Assembly: GCF_041228405.1 (NCBI RefSeq)
Contig: NZ_CP133888.1
Coordinates: 744,001 to 808,000, forward strand
DNA from: Salinilacustrithrix flava
GTDB lineage: Bacteria > Actinomycetota > Acidimicrobiia > Acidimicrobiales > Salinilacustritrichaceae
Direction of reading: 5' to 3'
Length of the DNA: 64,000 nucleotides
The position numbers and the translations under genes were made by a program. The stretch's first letter is position 1. Each line of letters starts with the position of its first letter. The notes beneath the pieces were generated by a model, which worked only from the letters and a program-made list of their open reading frames with translations, was not told the origin of the DNA and did no database searches. This document shows positions 7,752 to 14,474 of the stretch, piece by piece.

Positions 7752-8108
7752 TCAGGACCCGGGCGGTCGCTCGGTGCCGAACAGCGCAGCCACCGCGTCG
7801 GCGCCGACGAGCTCGATGTCGTCGCGGCGGTGGGGCTCCCAGTCGGCGCGATCCATCACGAAGCCCTCCATCACCACGGCCTCACCCTCCCGGACGGCGA
7901 GGGTGTTGCGCTGCTGGTGCGGCGGCGGCACCGAGGTCCACAGGATCGAGAACGGCTGCGTCCCGGGGTCGTGCACGCCCATCGCTCCGAGCTCAGCCAG
8001 GGCGAGCGCGTCCTCGTCGTCGGGGTAGCGCAGCAGCAGGCGCGGCGTGCGCACCTCGAGGCCGAACATCGGCAGGTGCTCGGCGAGTCGCTGGCGCAGC
8101 TCCATCAC
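7752..8108 (-). pseudogene. GNAT acetyltransferase with internal in-frame deletion
   Basis: The 118-residue frame joins two recognisable ends of a GNAT acetyltransferase. The N-terminus has MFGLEVRTPRLLLRYPDDED and HDPGTQPF, as in the RimJ-like group, and the C-terminus has MDRADWEPHRRDDIELVG. Between them the acetyl-CoA-binding part, normally about 70-90 residues with the R/QxxGxG/A loop, is absent and the two parts are fused around QQRNTLAVREG. The frame is intact, so the product may still be made, but it should not be an active acetyltransferase. An alternative is a recently shortened protein with a new role. Confidence 0.6.
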
Positions 8109-8154
8109 CCGAGCGTGCCGCCCGCGCCCTGGAGGCGCCAGCGGTTTGCGCCGA

Positions 8155-8583
8155 TCAGGCGGAGGCGGGCGCCACCGGTGGCACGGACTCGATCCCGGTG
8201 GCCTCGTGGTAGTCGCCGCCGCCGAGCAGCGCCTTGGCCGCCCGGCGCAGGCGGAACGAGTCGAGGGGCTTCACCAGCCAGCCATCGGCGCTGGACCGCT
8301 TGGCCAGGAACACGTCGGCGGTGCGATCGAGCAGCATGAGGATGGCCACGTCGTCGAGGCGCTCCATGGCGATCTCGGCCCGCAGGTGCGTGGCCACGGC
8401 CATGCCCCCCATGTTGCCGATCTGCAGATCGAGCACCACCAGGTCGGGCTGGTGGGCCTCCACGGCGGGCGGCACCTCCACCCCGGCGCGCAGCCGCACG
8501 ATGGTGGTCTCGTCGTCCTCGATGGCGGCCGCGACCTCGTCGGCGACGGCATCGTTGTCGGTGGCGATGAGGACCGTGGGCAC
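8155..8583 (-). CDS. Stand-alone response regulator receiver protein
   Basis: A 142-residue single-domain CheY-like receiver with no output domain. The phosphoacceptor Asp is in LVVLDLQIGNMGG (about residue 49) and the conserved Lys in GWLVKPLDS. I place the start at GTG 8583 because a TACCGT -10 box lies 7 nt upstream (8591-8596 on the minus strand), the usual leaderless spacing here; an ATG at 8616 would overlap the divergent STAS gene. Sharing a promoter with an anti-sigma-antagonist-type STAS protein suggests a partner-switch or general stress signalling pair. The C-terminal tail is short and Pro/Ala-rich. Confidence 0.8.
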   Translation of the reverse strand: MPTVLIATDNDAVADEVAAAIEDDETTIVRLRAGVEVPPAVEAHQPDLVVLDLQIGNMGGMAVATHLRAEIAMERLDDVAILMLLDRTADVFLAKRSSADGWLVKPLDSFRLRRAAKALLGGGDYHEATGIESVPPVAPASA

Positions 8584-8590
8584 GGCGGGA

Positions 8591-8600
8591 ACGGTAGCGT
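8591..8600. promoter_or_regulatory. Symmetric bidirectional -10 element
   Basis: The ten bases ACGGTAGCGT hold two overlapping -10 boxes: TAGCGT on + (8595-8600), 8 nt before the STAS ATG, and TACCGT on minus (8591-8596), 7 nt before the receiver GTG. Both transcripts would be leaderless. The same layout recurs at 47544-47553. Confidence 0.6.
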
Positions 8601-8608
8601 GCCCCGCG

Positions 8609-8953
8609 ATGGACATCGAGATCGAGCAGACCCCGGACTACACGCTGTGCCGCCCGAGCGGCGAGCTCGACGCCTACACGGTCGACGAGTTCCGCAACGC
8701 CCTCGGCGGTGTCGCCGACGCCGATGCGCTCCTCATCGACCTCTCCGACGTCCCCTTCATGGACTCGGCCGGCCTCGGCGCGCTCATCGGCGGCATCCGA
8801 CGCACCCGCGAGGCCGGCGGCGAGGTCGCCGTGGCCTGCTCCCGCGCCTCGCTCACCCGGCTGCTGCACACGACCGGCTTCGACCGCATCGTGCCGGTGG
8901 CCGAGTCGGTCGACGAGGCCGCCGCCGCGCTCGCCGAGGCCCAGCGAGACTGA
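8609..8953 (+). CDS. STAS domain protein, anti-sigma factor antagonist type
   Basis: A 114-residue single STAS domain like SpoIIAA/RsbV. The phosphorylatable serine region reads DVPFMDSAGLGALIGG with Ser about residue 56, preceded by LIDLS and followed by VAVACSRASLTRLL. Such proteins bind anti-sigma factors when unphosphorylated. It is expressed from the bidirectional element shared with a stand-alone receiver. No kinase of the RsbW type is seen nearby, so its partner lies elsewhere. The ATG at 8609 has TAGCGT 8 nt upstream and no Shine-Dalgarno, fitting a leaderless message. Confidence 0.9.
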   Translation: MDIEIEQTPDYTLCRPSGELDAYTVDEFRNALGGVADADALLIDLSDVPFMDSAGLGALIGGIRRTREAGGEVAVACSRASLTRLLHTTGFDRIVPVAESVDEAAAALAEAQRD

Positions 8954-8955
8954 CG

Positions 8956-9005
8956 GTTCTGGCCTACCGATTCCCCCGCACGCGCGGGGATGCGTAGGCC
9001 GGAAC
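8956..9005. terminator. Bidirectional terminator with CRISPR-repeat-like core
   Basis: A nested hairpin between convergent genes. The outer stem is GTTCTGGCCTAC with GTAGGCCGGAAC (8956-8967 with 8994-9005, one G-U pair) and the inner stem is CCCCGC with GCGGGG (8974-8979 with 8984-8989). The inner part resembles a type I-E CRISPR repeat, but only one copy exists and it sits inside the longer stem. Confidence 0.8.
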
Positions 9006-9010
9006 GGATC

Positions 9011-10090
9011 TCAGAACAGCTCGGCTTCGATGAGGCGCAGGCCCTCGAGGTCGTGCACGTCGGAGCGCAGGAACGGCACCCGGACCACCGGCGCCGGGGC
9101 CACCTTGTCGGCGAGGCCGGCGAGGTTCTCCTCCTCCCGGGAGGCGGCGAGCTGGAAGTCGGCCAGGTTGCGGTAGAGCGAGCCGATGTCGGTCCCCTCG
9201 AGGGAGTCGGCGCGCTGGTGCGTGGCCTCGGCCAGGCCGTCGTCGAAGCGGGGGTGCATGCGGTTGACGATGAGGGACCGCACCGGGATGCCGCCCTCGG
9301 TGAGCTTCTCGGCGAAGAACGTGGCCTCGGCGATGGTGTCGCGCCGCGGTGAGGCGACGAGCACGAACGCGGTGTCGTCGTCGCGGAGGCGCTCCTGCAC
9401 CCGCGTGGCCCGGCGCTTGAAGCCCTCCTCCATGCCGTCGAAGGCCTGGAAGAAGGCCACGGCGTCGTCGATGACGTCGGCGCCCACGACGCGGGCGACG
9501 GTGCGCACGAAGGTCTGGGTGGCCACGTTCACGGCCCGGAACACGCCCCGGTTCGGTGCCGTCAGCAGCCGGTAGAGGCGGTGGTCGAGGAAGCGGCTGA
9601 GCCGGGCCGGTGCATCGAGGAAGTCGAGCGCGTTCCGGGTGGGCGGGGTGTCCACGACGATGAGGTCGAAGTCGGTCTCCTCGGCCAGCTCGTAGAGCTT
9701 CTCCATCGCCATGTACTCCTGGGTGCCGGAGAGGGCGCCGGAGATGTTCTTGTAGAAGCGGTTGCCGAGGATGCGCTGGAGCTGGGCGTCGTCGGCCGCG
9801 TGCTTGGCGACCAGGGCATCGAAGGTGGACTTGGTGTCCAGCATCATCGCCCAGAGCTCGCCCGACCCGGTGCCGTCCACCTGGCTGGGCGCGTCGGTGA
9901 GCCCGTCGAGGCCGAGCGCGTCGGCGAGGCGCTTGGCCGGGTCGATGGTGACGACGACCGCACGCCGACCTGCCTCGGCGGCCCGCATGGCGAGCACCGC
10001 TGCCGTGGTGGTCTTGCCGACGCCGCCGGAGCCGCCGCACACGATGATGCGGCGGTCGCGGACCAGCTCGTCGAGGCCGGGGGCGCTCAC
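9011..10090 (-). CDS. ArsA/Get3-like ATPase (second of pair)
   Basis: A 359-residue deviant-Walker-A ATPase: GGSGGVGKTTTA (P-loop about residues 19-27), switch region VVTIDPAKRL and switch II VVDTPPTRNALDF. It resembles the actinobacterial Get3-like proteins Rv3679/Rv3680. No arsenic genes are near, and the Cys residues of ArsA metal sites are not evident. Its start overlaps the stop of the first ATPase by 4 bases, so the two are coupled and probably form a heteromeric complex. Membrane-protein targeting or stress functions have been suggested for the mycobacterial pair; the exact role here is unknown. Confidence 0.9.
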   Translation of the reverse strand: MSAPGLDELVRDRRIIVCGGSGGVGKTTTAAVLAMRAAEAGRRAVVVTIDPAKRLADALGLDGLTDAPSQVDGTGSGELWAMMLDTKSTFDALVAKHAADDAQLQRILGNRFYKNISGALSGTQEYMAMEKLYELAEETDFDLIVVDTPPTRNALDFLDAPARLSRFLDHRLYRLLTAPNRGVFRAVNVATQTFVRTVARVVGADVIDDAVAFFQAFDGMEEGFKRRATRVQERLRDDDTAFVLVASPRRDTIAEATFFAEKLTEGGIPVRSLIVNRMHPRFDDGLAEATHQRADSLEGTDIGSLYRNLADFQLAASREEENLAGLADKVAPAPVVRVPFLRSDVHDLEGLRLIEAELF

Positions 10091-11088
10091 GTGGGCGACC
10101 CGAGCTGGACCTCGGCATCCAGCACCTCGATGGCACCGAGCACCGATCGGGCGAGCACGTCGACCTCCTCGGGGCCGATCTCGGACTCGAACAGGAACGG
10201 GAGGCGCACCTGGGGCAGCGGGAGCCGGTCGGAGAGGCGCTGCACCTGCTCGACCTGGAGGTCGATGCGGTGGCGGCGGAAGTCGGCCGCCTCGGCCAGG
10301 ATCTCGGCCTCGCCGTCCCGGAGCGTGACGCCGGCCTGCTCGGCTGCCGCGGTGGGGTCGGCGTCGAGGCCGTCGAGGTCGTCGTAGATGCCGTTGACCA
10401 CGACCGGCCCGAGGCCCACGCCGACCTGGTCCTCGAGGGAGAAGGCCGTCTCGACCAGCTCGTTCACCGGCGTCTCCTCGGGAAGGGTGACGAGGATGAC
10501 CTGGCAGCGCTCGTGGTCCTCGAGCAGGTCGAGCACGTCGCGGGCCTGGGTGTTGATCGGGCCGACCTTCACCGAGTCGAGCAGGCCCTTGGCCGAGCGC
10601 AGGAACGTGATGGCGTGCCCGGCGGCCGGCGTGTCGAGGACGATGACATCGGCGACACCCGCGCGCTGGAGCTGCTTGACCTTGCCGAGCACGAGGATGT
10701 CCCGGATGCCCGGCGCCGCGGTGGCCACCACGTCCAGGGCGCCGCTGGTGACGAGGCGCTTGGAGATGCGGGACAGGCCGTGGTCCTCGAGGTACTCGAG
10801 CAGCGCGCCGTCTGGCGTGATCGTGCGTGCGGTGATGTCGGCCGACCCGTCCGGACCGCCGCCACGGCGGAGGAGCTGCTCGTCATAGCTGAGTCCGGAC
10901 TGGTCCGGCGTACCCTGTCCGAACATCCTGGGCAGGCCCGACTTGCCCTCGACCTCCACCACCAGCGCGGAGCGACCGACCATCGACGCCGCCCTGGCCA
11001 GGGCTGCGGTGACGACCGTTTTGCCCACGCCACCCTTGCCCGCAACGATGAGCAGCCGGGATGCAGCGAAGTACTCCGTCGGATTCAC
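10087..11088 (-). CDS. ArsA/Get3-like ATPase (first of pair)
   Basis: A 333-residue ATPase of the same family with P-loop AGKGGVGKTVV (about residues 16-26), VVEVEGKSGL at switch I and VLDTPAAGHAITFL at switch II. It is the upstream partner of the ATPase ending at 9011. The GTG at 11088 follows a GAGGAGG-rich stretch and a TAGGGT -10 candidate (11130-11135 on the minus strand), both inside the 5' part of the divergent nfeD-like gene, so the two genes overlap head to head by 28 bases. The arrangement of two ArsA genes close to a whiB gene parallels Rv3679-Rv3680-whiB4 of mycobacteria. Confidence 0.9.
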   Translation of the reverse strand: MNPTEYFAASRLLIVAGKGGVGKTVVTAALARAASMVGRSALVVEVEGKSGLPRMFGQGTPDQSGLSYDEQLLRRGGGPDGSADITARTITPDGALLEYLEDHGLSRISKRLVTSGALDVVATAAPGIRDILVLGKVKQLQRAGVADVIVLDTPAAGHAITFLRSAKGLLDSVKVGPINTQARDVLDLLEDHERCQVILVTLPEETPVNELVETAFSLEDQVGVGLGPVVVNGIYDDLDGLDADPTAAAEQAGVTLRDGEAEILAEAADFRRHRIDLQVEQVQRLSDRLPLPQVRLPFLFESEIGPEEVDVLARSVLGAIEVLDAEVQLGSPT

Positions 11089-12377
11089 CGAAACACCACG
11101 TCCATCCTCCTCGTCACCGAGCGCGGGTCACCCTACCCAGGGTCATCGCGGGCCTCGCGCTGTGCGCACTCGCCCTCACCAGCCTGGCGGGCAGTGCCTC
11201 CGCGCAGTCGGACCCGGCCGACGCCGGTGAGGAGACGGTCCGCATCCTCAAGGTCTCCGGTCTGATCGACCCGGTCACCGCCTCCTTCATCGAGGAGGAG
11301 GTCGAGTCCGCCGCCGACAGCGACGTGGTCGCGCTCGTCCTGCAGGTCAACAGCGAGGACGCCGTCGTCAGCGACGAGCGCATGGACGAGGTCGTCGCCG
11401 CCATCGAGGCGTCGTCGGTCCCCGTCTCCACCTGGATCGGCCCCTCCGGCTCGAAGGCCGAGGGCGGGGCCGCCCGCCTGGTCGCCGCCTCCGCGGTCTC
11501 GGGCCTCTCCCCCGGCAGCCGCATCGAGGTCACGAGCGAGCTCGCCGAGGGCGTCGACCTCGACGGGCGCACCGCCGTGGGCGAGCGCATCGGCAGCGAG
11601 CTCGCCGCCGAGCTCGGCGTGGTCGACAACGATGCCCCGGTCATCGGCGAGTTCATCGTCGGGCTCCCCGGTGTGGAGACGCGCCAGGTCGACGACCGCA
11701 TCGAGCCGGTCACCCCGGTGCGCTTCGGCCAGCTCGGCCTCATCGACCAGCTGTTCCACACCGTGGCCAGCCCGCCGGTCGCCTATCTCCTGTTCGTGAT
11801 CGGCGCGAGCCTGCTCGTCTTCGAGCTGTTCACCGCCGGCGTCGGCGTGGCCGGCATGGTCGGCGTCGGCTCGCTGGTGCTGTCGGCCTACGGGCTGGCG
11901 GTGCTCCCCACCCGCACGTGGGCGCTCGTGCTGCTCTGCCTGGCGTTCCCGGCCTTCGCCGTCGACGTGCAGACGGGCGTGCCCCGCTTCTGGACCGCCG
12001 TCGGCGCCGTCGCGCTCGTGGTCGGCTCGGTCGCGGTGTTCGAGGACGGCCCGCCGTCGTGGATCACCCTGCTCGCCGGCATCATCGGCGTGCTGCTCGC
12101 CATGCTCGGCGGCATGCCGGCCATGGTCCGCACCCGCTTCTCGACGCCCACCATCGGGCGCGACTGGATGATCGGCGAGACCGGCGTGGCCGTCGCCGAC
12201 ATCTCCCCGGACGGGGTCGTCACCGTGCGGGACGCCCCGTGGCGGGCCCACACCAACCGGGCCACGCCGATCACCGCCGGCGACGAGGTCCGCGTCACCG
12301 CCATCGACGGGCTGACCCTCGAGGTCGAGCCGATCGAGGGCGGGGCCAAGGACTACCGCGAGGCCCGCAGCCACTGA
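11061..12377 (+). CDS. NfeD-like membrane protein with degenerate ClpP-like domain
   Basis: A 438-residue protein: signal peptide (about residues 25-48, cleavage near ASAQS), an extracytoplasmic ClpP-like domain (50-220), four or five membrane helices (about 240-355) and a C-terminal OB-fold of NfeD type (TGVAVADISPDGVV to VEPIEGG). In active family members a Ser lies in a RAxSAG-type motif; the matching stretch here is KAEGGAA, so the catalytic Ser seems lost. NfeD proteins accompany membrane proteases and stomatins in membrane quality control. No other start codon precedes the signal peptide, so ATG 11061 is used although it lies inside the divergent ATPase gene. Confidence 0.82.
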   Translation: MQRSTPSDSPKHHVHPPRHRARVTLPRVIAGLALCALALTSLAGSASAQSDPADAGEETVRILKVSGLIDPVTASFIEEEVESAADSDVVALVLQVNSEDAVVSDERMDEVVAAIEASSVPVSTWIGPSGSKAEGGAARLVAASAVSGLSPGSRIEVTSELAEGVDLDGRTAVGERIGSELAAELGVVDNDAPVIGEFIVGLPGVETRQVDDRIEPVTPVRFGQLGLIDQLFHTVASPPVAYLLFVIGASLLVFELFTAGVGVAGMVGVGSLVLSAYGLAVLPTRTWALVLLCLAFPAFAVDVQTGVPRFWTAVGAVALVVGSVAVFEDGPPSWITLLAGIIGVLLAMLGGMPAMVRTRFSTPTIGRDWMIGETGVAVADISPDGVVTVRDAPWRAHTNRATPITAGDEVRVTAIDGLTLEVEPIEGGAKDYREARSH

Positions 12378-12408
12378 GCGACTGCTCGCGATCGCGAGCA
12401 GAACGCTC
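12376..12408. promoter_or_regulatory. Long palindrome between nfeD-like gene and whiB
   Basis: A perfect 20-bp palindrome, CTGCTCGCGATCGCGAGCAG (12382-12401), flanked by a further complementary pair GAGCG/CGCTC. It starts immediately after the stop codon of the nfeD-like gene and about 75 bases before whiB. It may terminate the first gene or act as operator for whiB; an even palindrome without a loop favours protein binding. Confidence 0.6.
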
Positions 12409-12423
12409 GCGCTGATTCACCCC

Positions 12424-12452
12424 TTGTGCACAACGACCTGCGGTCCTAGGTT
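12424..12452 (+). promoter_or_regulatory. whiB promoter with palindrome over the -35
   Basis: The -35 TTGTGC (12424-12429) and -10 TAGGTT (12447-12452) are separated by 17 bp. The 10-bp palindrome TTGTGCACAA (12424-12433) covers the -35 box, a natural place for a dimeric repressor. A GGGGGG stretch provides the ribosome binding site before the ATG at 12483. Confidence 0.6.
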
Positions 12453-12482
12453 CAGGCGCCACGTCGACACCGGGGGGTTCGC

Positions 12483-12740
12483 ATGACGCTGGCGATTCGC
12501 ACAGAGACCGAGCAGTGGCAGCTCAAGGCTGCCTGTCGGGGGCCGCAGTCTCGGGTCTTCTTCCCGCCTGCGCACTTCGAGCGCAAGGACGAGAAGCTCG
12601 AGCGCGAGGGACGGGCCAAGGCGATCTGCACCACGTGCTCGGTGCGCCAGGAGTGTCTCGACTACGCCCTGCGCATCCGTGAGCAGCACGGCATCTGGGG
12701 CGGCCTGAGCGAGAACGAGCGCAAGTCGCTCCTTCCGTAG
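12483..12740 (+). CDS. WhiB family iron-sulfur transcriptional regulator
   Basis: An 85-residue Wbl protein. The four cluster-binding cysteines are visible: Cys in LKAACRG, then C-x2-C-x5-C in ICTTCSVRQEC, followed by the family G[VI]WGG turn (GIWGGLSE) and a basic end. Wbl proteins bind a [4Fe-4S] cluster and act with sigma factors in redox sensing or development. Its place beside two ArsA-type ATPases recalls whiB4 in mycobacteria, although whiB1-type proteins are also of this length; the subclass is not assigned. It has its own promoter with a palindromic element. Confidence 0.95.
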   Translation: MTLAIRTETEQWQLKAACRGPQSRVFFPPAHFERKDEKLEREGRAKAICTTCSVRQECLDYALRIREQHGIWGGLSENERKSLLP

Positions 12741-12746
12741 TCCGGC

Positions 12747-14474
12747 TCAGCCCTCGGCAGCCACCAAGCGAGGCCCGGCGATCCGCAGATCGCCGCGCCG
12801 CCGCGTCCGGCCGGTGCCGTCGAGGTGCGCCAGCAGCGGCAGCACGTACTTGCGGCTGGTGCCGAGGCGGTCGCGGATCTGGGCCACGGTGACCCCCTCG
12901 GGGTGCTCCTCGAGCAGCCCCCGCACCACGTCGCAGGTCTGCTCGATCGCGCCGGCACCGAAGGCGATGCCGTCGACCTCGACCACGGCCCCCCGCCGGA
13001 CGAGCTCGCGGATCTCGTTGCGGCCGAGGTCGTCGGGTGGGGCCGGCGGTGCGAACGGGTCGGCGGCGAGGGCGCCCAGCCAGGGGTGGCCGTCCAGCGG
13101 GTCGATGGCATCGATCGCGACGATGCGGCCCTGCTCGACCACGACGTCGTCGAGGCGCTCGGCGACGGCCCGGTCGCGCTCGTCGAGCGTGGCCAGGTCG
13201 AGGCCGAGGGGTCCCGCCTCGAGCAGCCGGCCGGTCACCCGCTCGACGGCATCGGTCCAGGCGACGGGTGACACGACCCAGCGCCCGATGGTCGGCTCGA
13301 CCCGCTCCCCGGTGAGCAGCGCCAGCTGGTGGGCGTCGACCCAGCCCCGCTCGGCCACCACCCGCTCGACCCGGCGATCCGGCGCCGCCCGGGACGCACG
13401 CAGCACGGGATCGACGTCGAGCACCTCGCCGCCCCCGACCGTCTCGCCCCGGCCGGCGTCGCGCAGCACGTAGCGGTCGCCCGGCAGCAGCGGCAGGTGG
13501 CGGGCCAGGTGGAGCCGGACCATGCCCGTCTCCCCCGGTTCGATCGGCTGGGGGCCGAGGACGCGCAGCTGCACCGGGTGCTCGCCGGACCCGATGTAGG
13601 CCAGGTAGGCGCCCCGCCGGGACACGGCGTGGTCGAGGCGGCCGAGCACGGTGAGCGACGCGTCGAGCTGATCGGTGTGGTGCCACTGGCCGTCGCGCAC
13701 GAGCACGTCGCCACGATCGACCGAGCCGTGGCTGACGCCGACGAGGTTGAGTGCGGTGCGGTTGCCGGGCTCGAGCTGCTGGACCTGCTCGTGCAGGCGC
13801 TGGATGGCCCGCACCCGCACGGTGGTGCCGGCCGGGGCGAGCAGGAGCTCGTCGTCGACGGCGACGGACCCCCCGGCGAGCGTGCCGGTGACGACGGTGC
13901 CCGCCCCGGGCGGGGCGAAGGAGCGGTCGATCCACAGGCGGGGTCGACCGTGGTCGACGGCGGTCGGGGTGACGGCCAGGAGCTCGTCGAGCGCCGTGCG
14001 CAGGTCGTCCAGCCCGCGGCCGGTGGGCGCGTCGACCCCGACCACCGGTGCCCCCTCCAGGAACGTCCCGGCCACGGCCTCCTCCACCTCGAGGCGGGCC
14101 AGCTCGTGCAGGTCGTCATCGACGAGACCGACCTTGGTCAGGGCGATGAGACCGTGGCGCACGCCGAGCACGTCGAGGATGCGCAGGTGCTCCTCGCTCT
14201 GGGGCTTCCACCCCTCGCTGGCCGCGACGACGAACAGGCAGGCGTCCACCGCGCCCATGCCGGCGAGCATGTTCTTCAGGAACCGCACGTGGCCCGGCAC
14301 GTCGATCATCGCCATGCGTCGGCCGGAGGGCAGGGTGGCCCCGGCGAAGCCGAGGTCGATCGTGAGGCCGCGCGCCTTCTCCTCGGCGAGCCGATCGGGG
14401 TCGGTGCCGGTGAGGTGCAGGACCAGCGTGGACTTGCCGTGGTCGACGTGCCCGGCGGTGGCCACGACGTGCAT
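12747..14474 (-). CDS. selB: Selenocysteine-specific elongation factor SelB
   Basis: A 575-residue translational GTPase starting MHVVATAGHVDHGKST (G1), with DVPGH (G3) and ALTKVGL at the G4 position. Domains II and III follow, and the C-terminus carries winged-helix repeats (EIRELVRRGAVV, VTVAQIRDRLGTSRKYVLPLLAHLD) that bind the SECIS hairpin of selenoprotein mRNA. The ATG shares its A with the selA stop (TGATG), so the genes are coupled. The ATG at 14474 is chosen because the GTPase domain begins at once; upstream frame belongs to selA. A selenoprotein and the tRNA-Sec gene should exist elsewhere. Confidence 0.96.
   Translation of the reverse strand: MHVVATAGHVDHGKSTLVLHLTGTDPDRLAEEKARGLTIDLGFAGATLPSGRRMAMIDVPGHVRFLKNMLAGMGAVDACLFVVAASEGWKPQSEEHLRILDVLGVRHGLIALTKVGLVDDDLHELARLEVEEAVAGTFLEGAPVVGVDAPTGRGLDDLRTALDELLAVTPTAVDHGRPRLWIDRSFAPPGAGTVVTGTLAGGSVAVDDELLLAPAGTTVRVRAIQRLHEQVQQLEPGNRTALNLVGVSHGSVDRGDVLVRDGQWHHTDQLDASLTVLGRLDHAVSRRGAYLAYIGSGEHPVQLRVLGPQPIEPGETGMVRLHLARHLPLLPGDRYVLRDAGRGETVGGGEVLDVDPVLRASRAAPDRRVERVVAERGWVDAHQLALLTGERVEPTIGRWVVSPVAWTDAVERVTGRLLEAGPLGLDLATLDERDRAVAERLDDVVVEQGRIVAIDAIDPLDGHPWLGALAADPFAPPAPPDDLGRNEIRELVRRGAVVEVDGIAFGAGAIEQTCDVVRGLLEEHPEGVTVAQIRDRLGTSRKYVLPLLAHLDGTGRTRRRGDLRIAGPRLVAAEG

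Noticed and set aside
8971..8992. Sequence like a type I-E CRISPR repeat (CCCCGCACGCGCGGGG core)
   Set aside because: Only one copy, no spacers and no cas genes; it is the tip of a longer hairpin between convergent genes, so a terminator explains it.
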